From positions 682,001 through 746,000 of the forward strand of contig JADJPL010000003.1 of NCBI GenBank assembly GCA_016713275.1: a stretch of 64,000 nt of DNA. Reading direction: 5' to 3'. How positions within the stretch are numbered: position 1 is the stretch's first letter; each line of letters opens with the position of its first letter. The position numbers and the translations under genes were made by a program. The stretch is from Haliscomenobacter sp. GTDB lineage: Bacteria; Bacteroidota; Bacteroidia; Chitinophagales; Saprospiraceae. Below, in pieces: positions 46,214 to 54,992 of this stretch. The notes under the pieces are model-generated. The model was not told the DNA's origin. It saw nothing but the letters and a program-made list of their open reading frames with translations, and did no database searches.

Positions 46214-48110
46214 ATGAGGTATTTGCTATGTCTTTCGGTGGCGGTTGCGGCGTTTTGCCTGCCGGCATCGGGCCAGTTTTTCCCCGCTTCGGCGATTGCC
46301 GATTCCTTGCTTACCGACGCGTATTACGTGATCCGGGAAGAAGCGCAGGTTATGGAGATTAAATCTCCTGCCGAAGGAACCCATCGGTTTCGGCAGGTCG
46401 TTACCCTTACCGGCAAAGAGAAAACCACCTTTACGGCTGGGACCTCCTACGACACCGAAAGTCCGCTGCTCGACATCAGCGCCCGGGTGTACGACAAAAA
46501 CGGGGCTTTGATCCGGGCGTACAAAAAAGCGGATTTTAACGACGTTTCGGCGGTCAGTAGTTTTTCGCTATACGAAGACAACCGGGTGAAATACCTGGAA
46601 ATCGCCCATTCAGAATACCCCTTTACGGTGGAATGGACGTACGAGCAGAAAGTCAAAGGAATCCAATTGGCGTTGATGCCGGATTGGCTGATTCAGGATT
46701 TTTTCACCTCGGTGGAGCACGCGCATTTCACCCTGGTTTTCCCGAAAGAAGCTGCTGTCCGGCATCGGGTAGCCAACCTGGCGATTGTGCCGGAGGAGGC
46801 GTCTGTGGAAGGGAGGCGGCAATACACCTGGCGGGTGTCCGGCCTGAAAGCTATTCGGGAAGAAGCCTATGCGCCGCATCCGAAGGACGTGCTGCCTCAG
46901 GTGCAGCTAGCGTTATCCAACTTTCAAATCGGTCCGTACCAAGGGCAGTATGGATTCCTGGGAAACCTTTGGCCGGTTTATTGCGGGGCTGTACCAGGGG
47001 CCTGCCGCCGCGCCCCCTGCGCTGACCGAAGAGATCCGGGCCCTGACCGCTACGGCCGCCGACAGGAAAGAACAGATCCGCCGGATCTACCGGTACGTGC
47101 AGGAGCGGATGCGCTATGTCAGCGTTCAGTTGGGGATTGGCGGGTGGCAGCCGTTCCCGAGCGCGTATGTCTACGACAACCATTTTGGCGATTGCAAAGC
47201 CTTGAGCAATTTCGTGAAAGTGGCTCTGGGAATCGCTGGTATCCAGGCTATTCCGGCCATTATTTCCAATGGGGACCAATCCAGGGCCATCGATCCGACA
47301 TTTGCGCATGACCCCGGGTTCAACCACGTGGTGATTTATGTGCCGGAGGAGGATTACTGGCTGGAGTGCACCTCCAACCTCTACCCGCCCAATTACCTGG
47401 GCAGTTCTAATGCCGGGCGGACGGTGCTCCTGGCAACCGAAAAGGGCGGGGAATTGAAAACCACCCCGGCGCTGGGCCCGGAGGATAACTGGCAGGAATG
47501 GACCCAGGCGGTGACGCTGAATCCGGAAGGCAATTCAACGGTCCAGGTACGGGCTCAACTGGCCGGAGAGCCCCATGAAACCTATCGCCTGGCGGCCCAC
47601 TTGCTCCCGGGCAAGGAACTGGATAAATGGATGCAGGACGAACTCAAATTGCCTTTGCTCGCCCTGGACAGCCTTCAAATCGAACCCAACCGGGACCTTC
47701 CCCAGGCAACGCTCCGGTTTAATGCCCAACTGAGCCGCCTGGGCAGCCGGTCGGGGCCGCGCTGGTTTTTGCCCCTGTTTCCTTTAAACGCGGTCAGCGA
47801 AGTTCCTGCTAAACAGGAAGACCGCAAACAGCCGTTCTCCAATCCCCTGGGGTTCGTCTCTACCAACCGGATCACCTACCAGATCCCCCCAGGGTACCGG
47901 CCGGAAAGCCTGCCCAAAACGGATTCCCTCCAGTCCCGCTTTGGTTCCTACCAGCTCGAAGTTCGCCAGGGAAACGCCGAAATCCAGATCCTACGCCGCC
48001 TGGAACGCTCCCCTTCCGGCGGCTCTCCGGAGGATTATCACGCCTTCGCCGCTTTTATGCGGGAAGTAGCAAAAAAGGATCAGGCAAAAATTGTACTTTT
48101 GAAAGAATAA
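46214..48110 (+). CDS. DUF3857/transglutaminase-like exported protein with intact Cys (one frameshift)
   Basis: It begins with a signal peptide (MRYLLCLSVAVAAFCLPASG) and a DUF3857 domain (TGTSYDT-like TAGTSYDTESPLLDISARVY, FTVEWTYEQKVKGIQL). The transglutaminase core contains MRYVSVQLGIGGWQPFP and HFGDCKALSNFVKVAL, with the catalytic Cys in GDCKA, and FNHVVIYVPEEDYWLECT. The frame breaks near 46941-46947; dropping one base gives YQGSMDSWETFGRF and ~631 residues. It is a paralogue of the preceding gene. Possible roles are peptidase or crosslinker; the substrate is unknown. Confidence 0.85.
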
Positions 48111-48112
48111 GC

Positions 48113-48252
48113 GATTTACGATTTACGATTTACGATTTACGATTTACGATTTACGATTTACGATTTACGATTTACGATTTACGATTTACGATTTACGATC
48201 CTCTACATCCTCTACACCCTCTACACCCTCTACACCCTCTACATCCTCTAAA
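48113..48252. repeat. ATTTACG heptamer array followed by CTCTACA(T/C)C nonamers
   Basis: Twelve near-perfect ATTTACG units (48114-48198) run directly into five nonamers (CTCTACATC, CTCTACACC). The array starts at the stop of the DUF3857 gene and ends 14 bp before the next start codon. Confidence 0.95.
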
Positions 48253-48265
48253 AAAAACCAGACCT

Positions 48266-48676
48266 ATGAAACCCATCCTTTTTCTTTTCGCTTTTGGGCT
48301 GAGTTTAGCTTCCTGCACTACCGGGCCGAAGCCGGGCAGTGGTTCCAAGCCGGCGCCGGCGCCTGTCCAGGAAGTGTTTGAATACGTCTGCATGGGGACG
48401 GAGCCATTTTGGTCGGTAGAAATAACGGCGGCGGGAATCTATTTCTCCACCCCGGAAATAGCGAAAACGGCGTATCCGTACAAAGCGCCGAAGACCACCG
48501 ATGCGGGGGCGGTGTATGAAACAGAGGCTATGATCGGCGGGGTGAAAAGCAAACTGAAGGTGACGGTATCCCCCGGTGCGTGCAGCGACGGGATGTCGGA
48601 TACGGAATACCCCTACTTTTCGGAAGTGGTTCGGGACGGCGAGACCCTGAAAGGCTGCGCACGGGAAAAGGATTGA
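48266..48676 (+). CDS. COG3650-like small lipoprotein
   Basis: The 136-residue product has a lipoprotein signal with lipobox LSLASC (Cys 17), a Pro/Gly/Ser-rich linker, then a beta-rich domain with YVCMGTEPFWSVEITAAG and GACSDGMSDTEYPYFSEVV, ending GETLKGCAR. This EPFW...CSDGMSD...GCA pattern characterises a family of bacterial envelope lipoproteins of unknown function, sometimes fused to META or lysozyme-inhibitor-like domains. Its promoter region consists largely of tandem repeats. Confidence 0.75.
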   Translation: MKPILFLFAFGLSLASCTTGPKPGSGSKPAPAPVQEVFEYVCMGTEPFWSVEITAAGIYFSTPEIAKTAYPYKAPKTTDAGAVYETEAMIGGVKSKLKVTVSPGACSDGMSDTEYPYFSEVVRDGETLKGCAREKD

Positions 48677-48787
48677 GGATTATTTTCCACCGCGACAGGT
48701 TTTGTGCATTTTGCGTATGACTACTCCTTTAGGAGGTTGGGAGGCGCGCGATGGCATGCACAAAACAAGGCGCCAAGAAGCATATTG

Positions 48788-49850
48788 ATGTTAATACCCA
48801 TTGGCACGAGAGTTAAATTCCGCCATTCCCCGGAGGAAGGCGTAATCACCGAGGTCATCGACGACCGCATGGTCAGCGTGTATGTTGCCGCGTGGGACAT
48901 GGATATTCCGGTCGGTATCGACGACCTGCTGATCGCCGACCCCTCCCAGATTCCCGGGTATAAGCCGGGGAAGAAAAAACAGCCGCCTGTTGCGGAACCT
49001 GCCAAGACGCCTTCGCCTGCGAAAGAACAGGGGAAAGGCCTGCGGAAGACGGCAGCGGAAGGGGAGTGGGATTCTGTTGGCCTTCGACCCCATTTTGAAA
49101 AGCGACGCGACGCCGGAAAAATTCCGGGTATTGCTGCTCAACGACACGCCTTTCGATGTCATCTTCAACGTGGAATTGTTTGTGCTCGACCAAAAACGGT
49201 TTTCCAAAAACGGAAAACTGAGCTCCGGAAACTGGATTGACCTGGGTATGCTGCTTTTCGACGAGCTAAACGATTTCCCCGTGGTCGAGGCGGAGTGCTG
49301 GCGGATTACCACCGACGGTACCGGGGGCAAGCAGGTGAAGGACCTGCGCATCAAGCCCAAAGTGTTTTTCGGCAGGCTGCAACTCACCCCATTTCTGGGC
49401 AGGCCTACCCATTTGTTTCCTCTGTTTGAACGCCTGCAGGACCAGCGCCTCGAAGCCCCTGGAGAAGACCTGGAAGCCTACACCAAGCGCAATATGCCCC
49501 CGTCTGTGATCCTGAACGCCATCACCGAAGACAAAGAAATTACCCACGAAGTGCGGGCAGCCGCCGAGTTTCAGCCGGAACTCGACCTCCACATCGAAAA
49601 GCTGATCAAGGACCCCTCCCACCTGAGCAATTCGCAAATCATCCAGCTTCAGATGAAAGTGTTTGAAGCCTATATGGACAAAGCGATCCGTTTTGGGTTT
49701 GAACGGGTGTTTATCATCCACGGCCTCGGCAAAGGCCGCCTCAAAGTCCTGATCGCTAGCCGCTTGATCCGTATGCCGGAAGTCCTTACCTTTAAGAACG
49801 AATTCCATCCCAAATACGGGCATGGCGCAACGGAAGTGATTTTTATTTAA
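48788..49850 (+). CDS. DUF2027/Smr-domain protein (one frameshift)
   Basis: The start MLIPIGTRVKFRHSPEEGVI begins a short SH3-like domain common to Bacteroidota DUF2027 proteins. A middle beta domain (LAFDPILKSDATPEKFRVLL) and a C-terminal Smr domain follow, with ELDLHIEKL, FERVFIIHGLGKGRLK and YGHGATEVIFI, where HGxGxG is the nuclease-type Smr motif. One base is in excess near 49061-49064; the corrected length is ~353. Smr domains nick DNA or cleave RNA in other systems; the target here is unknown. A 9-bp repeat starts at its stop codon. Confidence 0.85.
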
Positions 49851-50066
49851 AGGATGGAGAGGATGGAGAGGATGGAGAGGATGTAAAGGATGTAAAGGAT
49901 GTAAAGGATGTAAAGGAACCCCGCTTGCAACCCGACCCGCAACCCCGCAACCTCCTTCGCAACCTCGTAACCTCGCAACCCCGCAACCCCCAACCCCGCA
50001 ACCTCGCAACCTCGCAACCTCGCAACCCCGCAACCTCGCAACCTCGTAACTTCGTAACCTCGTAAA
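49851..50066. repeat. GAGGATG(G/T)A nonamers followed by AACCTCGC octamers
   Basis: Seven nonamers (AGGATGGAG, AGGATGTAA) run from the stop of the Smr gene to 49916. After a short bridge (CCCGCTTGCAACCCGACCC), about fifteen octamer units (AACCTCGC, AACCCCGC) extend to 50066, six bases before the patatin start codon. Confidence 0.95.
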
Positions 50067-50071
50067 TAGCT

Positions 50072-51166
50072 ATGAGTCCAATTAAAATTTTATCCATCGA
50101 CGGCGGCGGCATCCGGGGGGTGATCCCGGCGCTGATTCTTTCGGAGATCGAGAAACGCACGGGAAAAAAGATCACGGAGCTGTTCGATCTGCTGGCAGGA
50201 ACCTCTACCGGGGGCATTATTGCGGTCGGCTTGAACGTAAACGACCCCGAGACGGGCGCTGCGTATTCGGCGCAGAAAATCGCCGGACTCTATGAACTCA
50301 ACGGAAAAACGATCTTCAAGAAAAGGAGTTTTTTCTCGAGCGTTGGGGGACTGGCGGAGGAAGCCTTTCAGCATGAAGGGCTGGAGGAAGTCCTCAAAAG
50401 CTATTTTGGAGACGCGGAGCTGAAGGATTCGCACAGCGCGCTTTTGGTCACTTCGTACGACATCGAACAGCGCAAGCCGTTTTATTTTCTGTCCCGGGAA
50501 GCCCGGATGAAACCGGATACCGAAAACTTCCTGATGCGGGATATTGCCCGGTCTACTTCGGCCGCGCCGACTTATTTCGAACCGCATTGGATGCCCTGGG
50601 CGGAGAACGGCCACCTGACTTTGGTCGACGGCGGCGTTTTTGCCAACAACCCTTCCGTACTGGCCTATACCGAAGCCATCAACCTCATGCGCCTGCGGGA
50701 GTTTGAGAACAGCTTTGGGGAACCCCAACCTGCGGAAGACGCCAACCCCGCTGAATCGCGGTCGGGGGTCGGAAGCCGCGATTTCACGGCCGGCCTTCCC
50801 GAATACATGGCGCCGGACCAAGCGCCGGATTTTTTCATGGTGTCGCTGGGTACCGGGCAGGCGTGCCGGCCCTACCCCTACGAGAAAGCCAAAGGCTGGG
50901 GGATGGTGCAATGGGTGCAGCCCATTATCGACATCCTCATGCAGGGCGTTTCGGAATCCGTGCATTATCAGATGCAATACCTGCTTCCGCCTACCCGCGA
51001 CGGCAGGCAGCACTATTACCGGATCAACCCGGCCATGCCGGAATCCTGCAGCGAAATGTCGAACGTGTCGGAAGAAAATATGAAAGCGCTCCAGGGCGTC
51101 GCCCGGGAGGTTATTGAACAGGAGAGCGGAACGATCGATGCGATTTGCCAGGTCCTATTGAGTTAA
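50072..51166 (+). CDS. Patatin-like phospholipase
   Basis: Patatins hydrolyse lipid acyl chains with a Ser-Asp dyad. The oxyanion-hole motif is SIDGGGIRGVIPAL, the nucleophile motif is AGTSTGGIIAVG, and the Asp motif is LTLVDGGVFANNPS. The order and spacing are as expected. The 364-residue protein lacks a signal peptide and is predicted to be cytoplasmic. No cyclic-nucleotide synthase or other immunity gene is nearby, so an effector role is not supported. The start codon is preceded by octamer repeats. Its 3' end overlaps the convergent phosphatase. Confidence 0.9.
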   Translation: MSPIKILSIDGGGIRGVIPALILSEIEKRTGKKITELFDLLAGTSTGGIIAVGLNVNDPETGAAYSAQKIAGLYELNGKTIFKKRSFFSSVGGLAEEAFQHEGLEEVLKSYFGDAELKDSHSALLVTSYDIEQRKPFYFLSREARMKPDTENFLMRDIARSTSAAPTYFEPHWMPWAENGHLTLVDGGVFANNPSVLAYTEAINLMRLREFENSFGEPQPAEDANPAESRSGVGSRDFTAGLPEYMAPDQAPDFFMVSLGTGQACRPYPYEKAKGWGMVQWVQPIIDILMQGVSESVHYQMQYLLPPTRDGRQHYYRINPAMPESCSEMSNVSEENMKALQGVAREVIEQESGTIDAICQVLLS

Positions 51167-51694
51167 GCTTTCCGCCCAGGCGCTCAGGCTGGGAAACCGG
51201 GCATTGATCTGCTCCTGCATTCGTTCCAGCCTGGGCGCGTCTTCTTCTTTTCCTTCGATCAGCACCGTGTACATGCCCAGCCGGTGACCAAAAGCGATAT
51301 CTTCGGCAGAATCGCCCACCATGACGGATTGGGGGAAGTCGATTTCCGGGAAATCGGCTTTGGCTCGCAACGCCATCGCTGGCCCCGGCTTGCGGCAATT
51401 GCCCGCAACGGTAGCCAGATCCGGGCAAAAATAAACGCCGTCGATCCGCCCGCCGGCGTGTTCCATTTCCCGGAGCATCCGCGTGTGCACGGCCTCCAGC
51501 TCCTCCACCGTCATCACTTCCTTTCCAATTCCCTGCTGGTTGGTAACGACCACGATACGCTCAAAGTGCCCGGAAAGGATGCGGAGCGCATCCAGCACCC
51601 CCGGCAAAAAGCGGAATTCCTCCCAGGTGCGCACGTACGCGCCGGGGAGGCGTTCGTTGAGGGTGCCGTCGCGGTCGAGAAAAAGCGCGTTCAT
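51155..51694 (-). CDS. gmhB: HAD-IIIA phosphatase, GmhB/HisB-like
   Basis: The family converts heptose 1,7-bisphosphate (or histidinol phosphate) to the monophosphate. HAD motif I is LFLDRDGTLNERLPGAYV, motif II VVVTNQQGIGKE, and motif IV MVGDSAEDIAFGHRLG; the Cys/His-type loop (FCPDLATVAGNCRKPGPAM) has the reduced zinc-loop pattern of GmhB-like enzymes. The length of 179 residues is typical. gmhA lies about 8 kb downstream in the polysaccharide island, supporting a heptose pathway role, but the two are not in one operon. Confidence 0.8.
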   Translation of the reverse strand: MNALFLDRDGTLNERLPGAYVRTWEEFRFLPGVLDALRILSGHFERIVVVTNQQGIGKEVMTVEELEAVHTRMLREMEHAGGRIDGVYFCPDLATVAGNCRKPGPAMALRAKADFPEIDFPQSVMVGDSAEDIAFGHRLGMYTVLIEGKEEDAPRLERMQEQINARFPSLSAWAESLTQ

Positions 51695-51710
51695 ATACTG
51701 GACTTATTCA

Positions 51711-51804
51711 TACATCTTCTACATCCTTTACATCTTCTACATCCTCTACACCCCTCACATCCTCTACATCCTCTACATCCTCTACATCCTCTACATCCTC
51801 TACG
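51711..51804. repeat. CTCTACATC nonamer repeat
   Basis: Ten 9-bp units (CTTCTACAT, CTCTACATC, CCTCACATC) separate two leftward genes. They end about four bases before the stop of asnB. Confidence 0.95.
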
Positions 51805-51807
51805 TTT

Positions 51808-53643
51808 TCAAAATCTTTTTGCGAAGTTCAACAACCCGGCCGCCATCAAATAGCGCCATTCCAGCCCTTTGACGGGCTTTCGCAGGATGTTTTCCTGTTG
51901 TAAAAGAGCGATTGCCTGCCGGACTTTTTCTTTCATGGGCTCGCTTTCCAGCCAGCGTTGCTGGGGCGGCTCGTAGCCGATCTTATCCCGTCTCCAGGCA
52001 ATCTTTCCGGGCAATAGGGGCGCCATGGCTTTTCGCAAGATGTATTTCGTCCAGCCCTGGAACAACTTCATTTCGATAGGCAGGGAGAACAGGTATTCTG
52101 CGAGTTCGTGGCTCAGGTAGGGGAGCCGCACCTCGACCGAATGGGCCATGGAGTTGCGGTCGGCGAAGCGAAGCAGGGCAGGCAGGCCCATGTCGAAGGT
52201 CGCCAGTTTCAGTTGGTCGGAGACGGAATCCCGCTGCACGTAGGGGTCGGGGGTCGTGTAGAGAAAAGGCCACATGGAGGGGTGGAGCCCGGAGATTTTG
52301 GGATACAGGAACGGCGCCGCTTTTTTGGGCAGTCCTTTCACCCGGTTGACAAGGCTTGGAAAAGCGGCCCGGAACGCCAATTCGAGATCCGCGCTTACCT
52401 TAATTCCGGTGATTTCCTCAAACGCCCGGCGCTCCGTTTCGAACTTGGTGCGGTTGCTGCGGTAGAGGTCTTTGAGGTAGTATTTAAAATAGAAAAAGTG
52501 GTAGCCGCCGAGCATCTCGTCCGGCCCTTGTCCGTCGAGGAGTACGATCGTGCCGTTTTCCCGGGCGAGGGCCATGACCTGGTCCTGCACGACGATGCTG
52601 GCCGAGCCGAAGGGCTCTTCCTGATGCCAGAAAATGCGATCGATCTGATCGGCCAGCACCCCTTCATCCGGCCAGGTGAAGTGCGGCTCCACCCGGCAGC
52701 GGTCGATGACCGCCTGCATGTAGGCCCCTTCGTCTTTGGCAAAGTTTTGGAAGCGGGCGGAGAACGTCCGCTGCATCTGGCCCTGCCCTTTAATAGCGTC
52801 GATCAGCAGGACAATCGCCGAAGAATCCAGTCCGCCCGACAAGCTGGAGCCCACGGGCACATCGGAGCGCAGCCTCCGGCTGATCGATTGCTTCAAAAGA
52901 TCCTGCACCTTTTCTGCAGCGGTATCCAGATTGTCCCGGCAGGGGGCCCTGTCTACCGACCAATACCGGGTTTCGCGAAGTTGGCCTTCGCGGTTCACGA
53001 TCAGGTAATGGGCGGGGCGCAGTTGAAAAACATCTTTAAAGAACGTTGCCTCCGGCGCCTGGACCGACTGCACGGTGTCGTACACCAGGTACTGGAAGAG
53101 CTTATCCCTGCGCACTTCCGGCCGGACCAACCCGCTGGCGAAGAGGGCTTTCATTTCCGACCCAAAAACAAAACGGCTGCTGTTCTGGGCGTAGAAAAAG
53201 GGTTTTTCCCCGAAGCGGTCGCGGGCACAAAACAACTGTTCCTCCCGCGCGTCCCACAGCGCGAAAGCGAACATCCCATCGATGGCCTGAAGGCATTCCG
53301 GGCCGCGGTCGGCATACAGCGCCAGCAAGACCTCCGTGTCGGAATCGGAGGAAAAAACGTAGCCTTTTTGTTCCAGTTCCGTTTTTAATTCGAGGTAGTT
53401 GTAGATTTCCCCATTAAAGGTGATCGTATACCTCCCGTTGCCGTAGTGCATCGGCTGCCTGCCCCGATCCGACAAGTCGATGATCGACAGGCGGCGGTGA
53501 CCAAAGCCCAGCGATTGCTTTTCGTTGATCCAGAAGCCTTCGCCGTCGGGGCCGCGGTGGGCGAGCTGGTCCGTCATCCGCTGAAGGGTGGGGTGATGGA
53601 CGGGTTGGGGGGCGTAAGAGAGGTAGCCGGTGATTCCGCACAT
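51808..53643 (-). CDS. asnB: Glutamine-hydrolysing asparagine synthase, copy 1
   Basis: AsnB amidates aspartate or, in polysaccharide loci, carboxylated sugars or amino acids. The N-terminal nucleophile is MCGITGY (Cys2), with LAHRGPDGEGFW and NGEIYNYLEL in the glutaminase domain. The synthase domain has the PP-loop SLSGGLDSSAIVLL and the GQGPDEMLGGYH motif. The 611-residue frame is intact. Being leftward and flanked by a glycosyltransferase and a secreted protein, it belongs to the surface polysaccharide island, together with a second copy at 61670. Confidence 0.93.
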   Translation of the reverse strand: MCGITGYLSYAPQPVHHPTLQRMTDQLAHRGPDGEGFWINEKQSLGFGHRRLSIIDLSDRGRQPMHYGNGRYTITFNGEIYNYLELKTELEQKGYVFSSDSDTEVLLALYADRGPECLQAIDGMFAFALWDAREEQLFCARDRFGEKPFFYAQNSSRFVFGSEMKALFASGLVRPEVRRDKLFQYLVYDTVQSVQAPEATFFKDVFQLRPAHYLIVNREGQLRETRYWSVDRAPCRDNLDTAAEKVQDLLKQSISRRLRSDVPVGSSLSGGLDSSAIVLLIDAIKGQGQMQRTFSARFQNFAKDEGAYMQAVIDRCRVEPHFTWPDEGVLADQIDRIFWHQEEPFGSASIVVQDQVMALARENGTIVLLDGQGPDEMLGGYHFFYFKYYLKDLYRSNRTKFETERRAFEEITGIKVSADLELAFRAAFPSLVNRVKGLPKKAAPFLYPKISGLHPSMWPFLYTTPDPYVQRDSVSDQLKLATFDMGLPALLRFADRNSMAHSVEVRLPYLSHELAEYLFSLPIEMKLFQGWTKYILRKAMAPLLPGKIAWRRDKIGYEPPQQRWLESEPMKEKVRQAIALLQQENILRKPVKGLEWRYLMAAGLLNFAKRF

Positions 53644-53794
53644 GGGAGAGCTATTTTGGGCTTCCTGCCCGGACTTTTTTCTTGCTGTGTCCGCGTTGGG
53701 AAGCCGGATGATTCCTGCAAATATCTAAATTTGTCCAGGAGTTTTTTGGGTTGGAAGGCATTTATATCCCTCAAATTGTTTCTTCAAAATCTGC

Positions 53795-54924
53795 ATGAAC
53801 CTGATTACCATGGTTGTACCGCATATCGTTTGTCATCTCACTACACAGCATACCCGTTTCGACCCCCGAATTTTTCAAAAGGAATGCCTTGGATTGGCTA
53901 ATGCAGGCTACAGCGTAACCCTATATGTTGCTGATGGAAGAGGGCCGGAGGCAATACAGGGGGTATCAATCCAGGATATAGGGCGTGCGGGTAGCTCGGT
54001 TGTTTCACAGTACAAAGATGGGTTCAGGATCGTCAGGGAAGCCGCCAAACGGAAAGCTGCCCTCTACCATTTTCACGATCCGGTGCTTTTGCCTGCGTGT
54101 ATTTGGTTAAAATTGCAAGGGCATGCGGTAGTCTACGATGCCCACGAAGATACGCCCATGGAGAAGCTCACCTCAGAGGGGCTTCCTTTGATCAAGCGTC
54201 TGGTTTATTATGTGCTGTTTGGTACGATGGAAATGGTTGGCGCCTGGATGTTCGATGGGGTTATTGCGGCGACCCCTTTTATTGAGAAAAAATTTAAACG
54301 CTTTACCTCCCGGACAGCTCTGGTAGCCAATTATCCCAAAGTGGAGGAATTTGAGGGTTCGGCATCCATGCCTTCCAGGGAACACGCGCTATGTTATGTT
54401 GGGGCTATAACCAAAGACAGAGGCATAAAAGAAATGATGGATGTTCTCGGGGATTTTCCCGGACTGAAGTTGAATCTGGCAGGTCCGGTCGATGAAGGGC
54501 TTTAAAAGAACTGTCCCTGCATCCAAATTGGAAATCCGTGGAGTACATGGGCGTGATCAGTCGCCAGGAAATTGCATTGGTATTAAATCGCTCGAAAATT
54601 GGACTGGTGATCCTTCATCCGAAGAAGAATTATCTGGAAGCGCTGCCTACCAAGTTATTTGAGTATATGCTTTGCGGAATTCCAGTAATTGCTTCTAATT
54701 TCAAGCTATGGGAAACGCTGGTAGAGGAAAGCGGCGCAGGGTTTTGCGTAGATCCTTTTCGAGGAACAACTTTCCAGCCGGATCAAGCACCTTCTGGATA
54801 ACCGGAAGTAGCGGAAACCATGGGCAAACAAGGCCGGAGGTATGTGGTGGAAAATAAAAACTGGAAAAAGGAGATCAGCCGGTTACTAGCGGTCTATGAG
54901 CGGGTAATCCCAGCTACTAAATAG
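53795..54924 (+). CDS. GT4-like glycosyltransferase (three frameshifts)
   Basis: The N-terminal domain starts with VCHLTTQHTRFDPRIFQKEC, typical of GT4 enzymes, then HFHDPVLLPACIWL and DAHEDTPMEKL. The C-terminal domain carries the E-x7-E-like region LEALPTKLFEYMLCGIPVI. Shifts near 54501-54504, 54756-54760 and 54801-54804 break the 3' half. The corrected C-terminus reads ETMGKQGRRYVVENKNW with a stop at 54924, giving ~376 residues. The Met at 53810 (MVVPHIVCHL) is an alternative start. It transfers a sugar in polysaccharide assembly; the donor is unknown. Confidence 0.8.
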
Positions 54925-54992
54925 AACTCTCCAACCCTTACTTTGTGGACGGTTTTTGGGGTTTTTAATAGGCCAAATTCCGTTGAAGAGGA

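Noticed and set aside
48113..48252. CRISPR array
   Set aside because: The repeats are contiguous 7- and 9-bp units without spacers and no cas genes are present; this is a minisatellite.
50072..51166. Patatin as a CBASS effector (CapV-like)
   Set aside because: No cyclic-oligonucleotide synthase, E2/JAB or other immunity gene lies within 10 kb; only the generic patatin motifs are visible.
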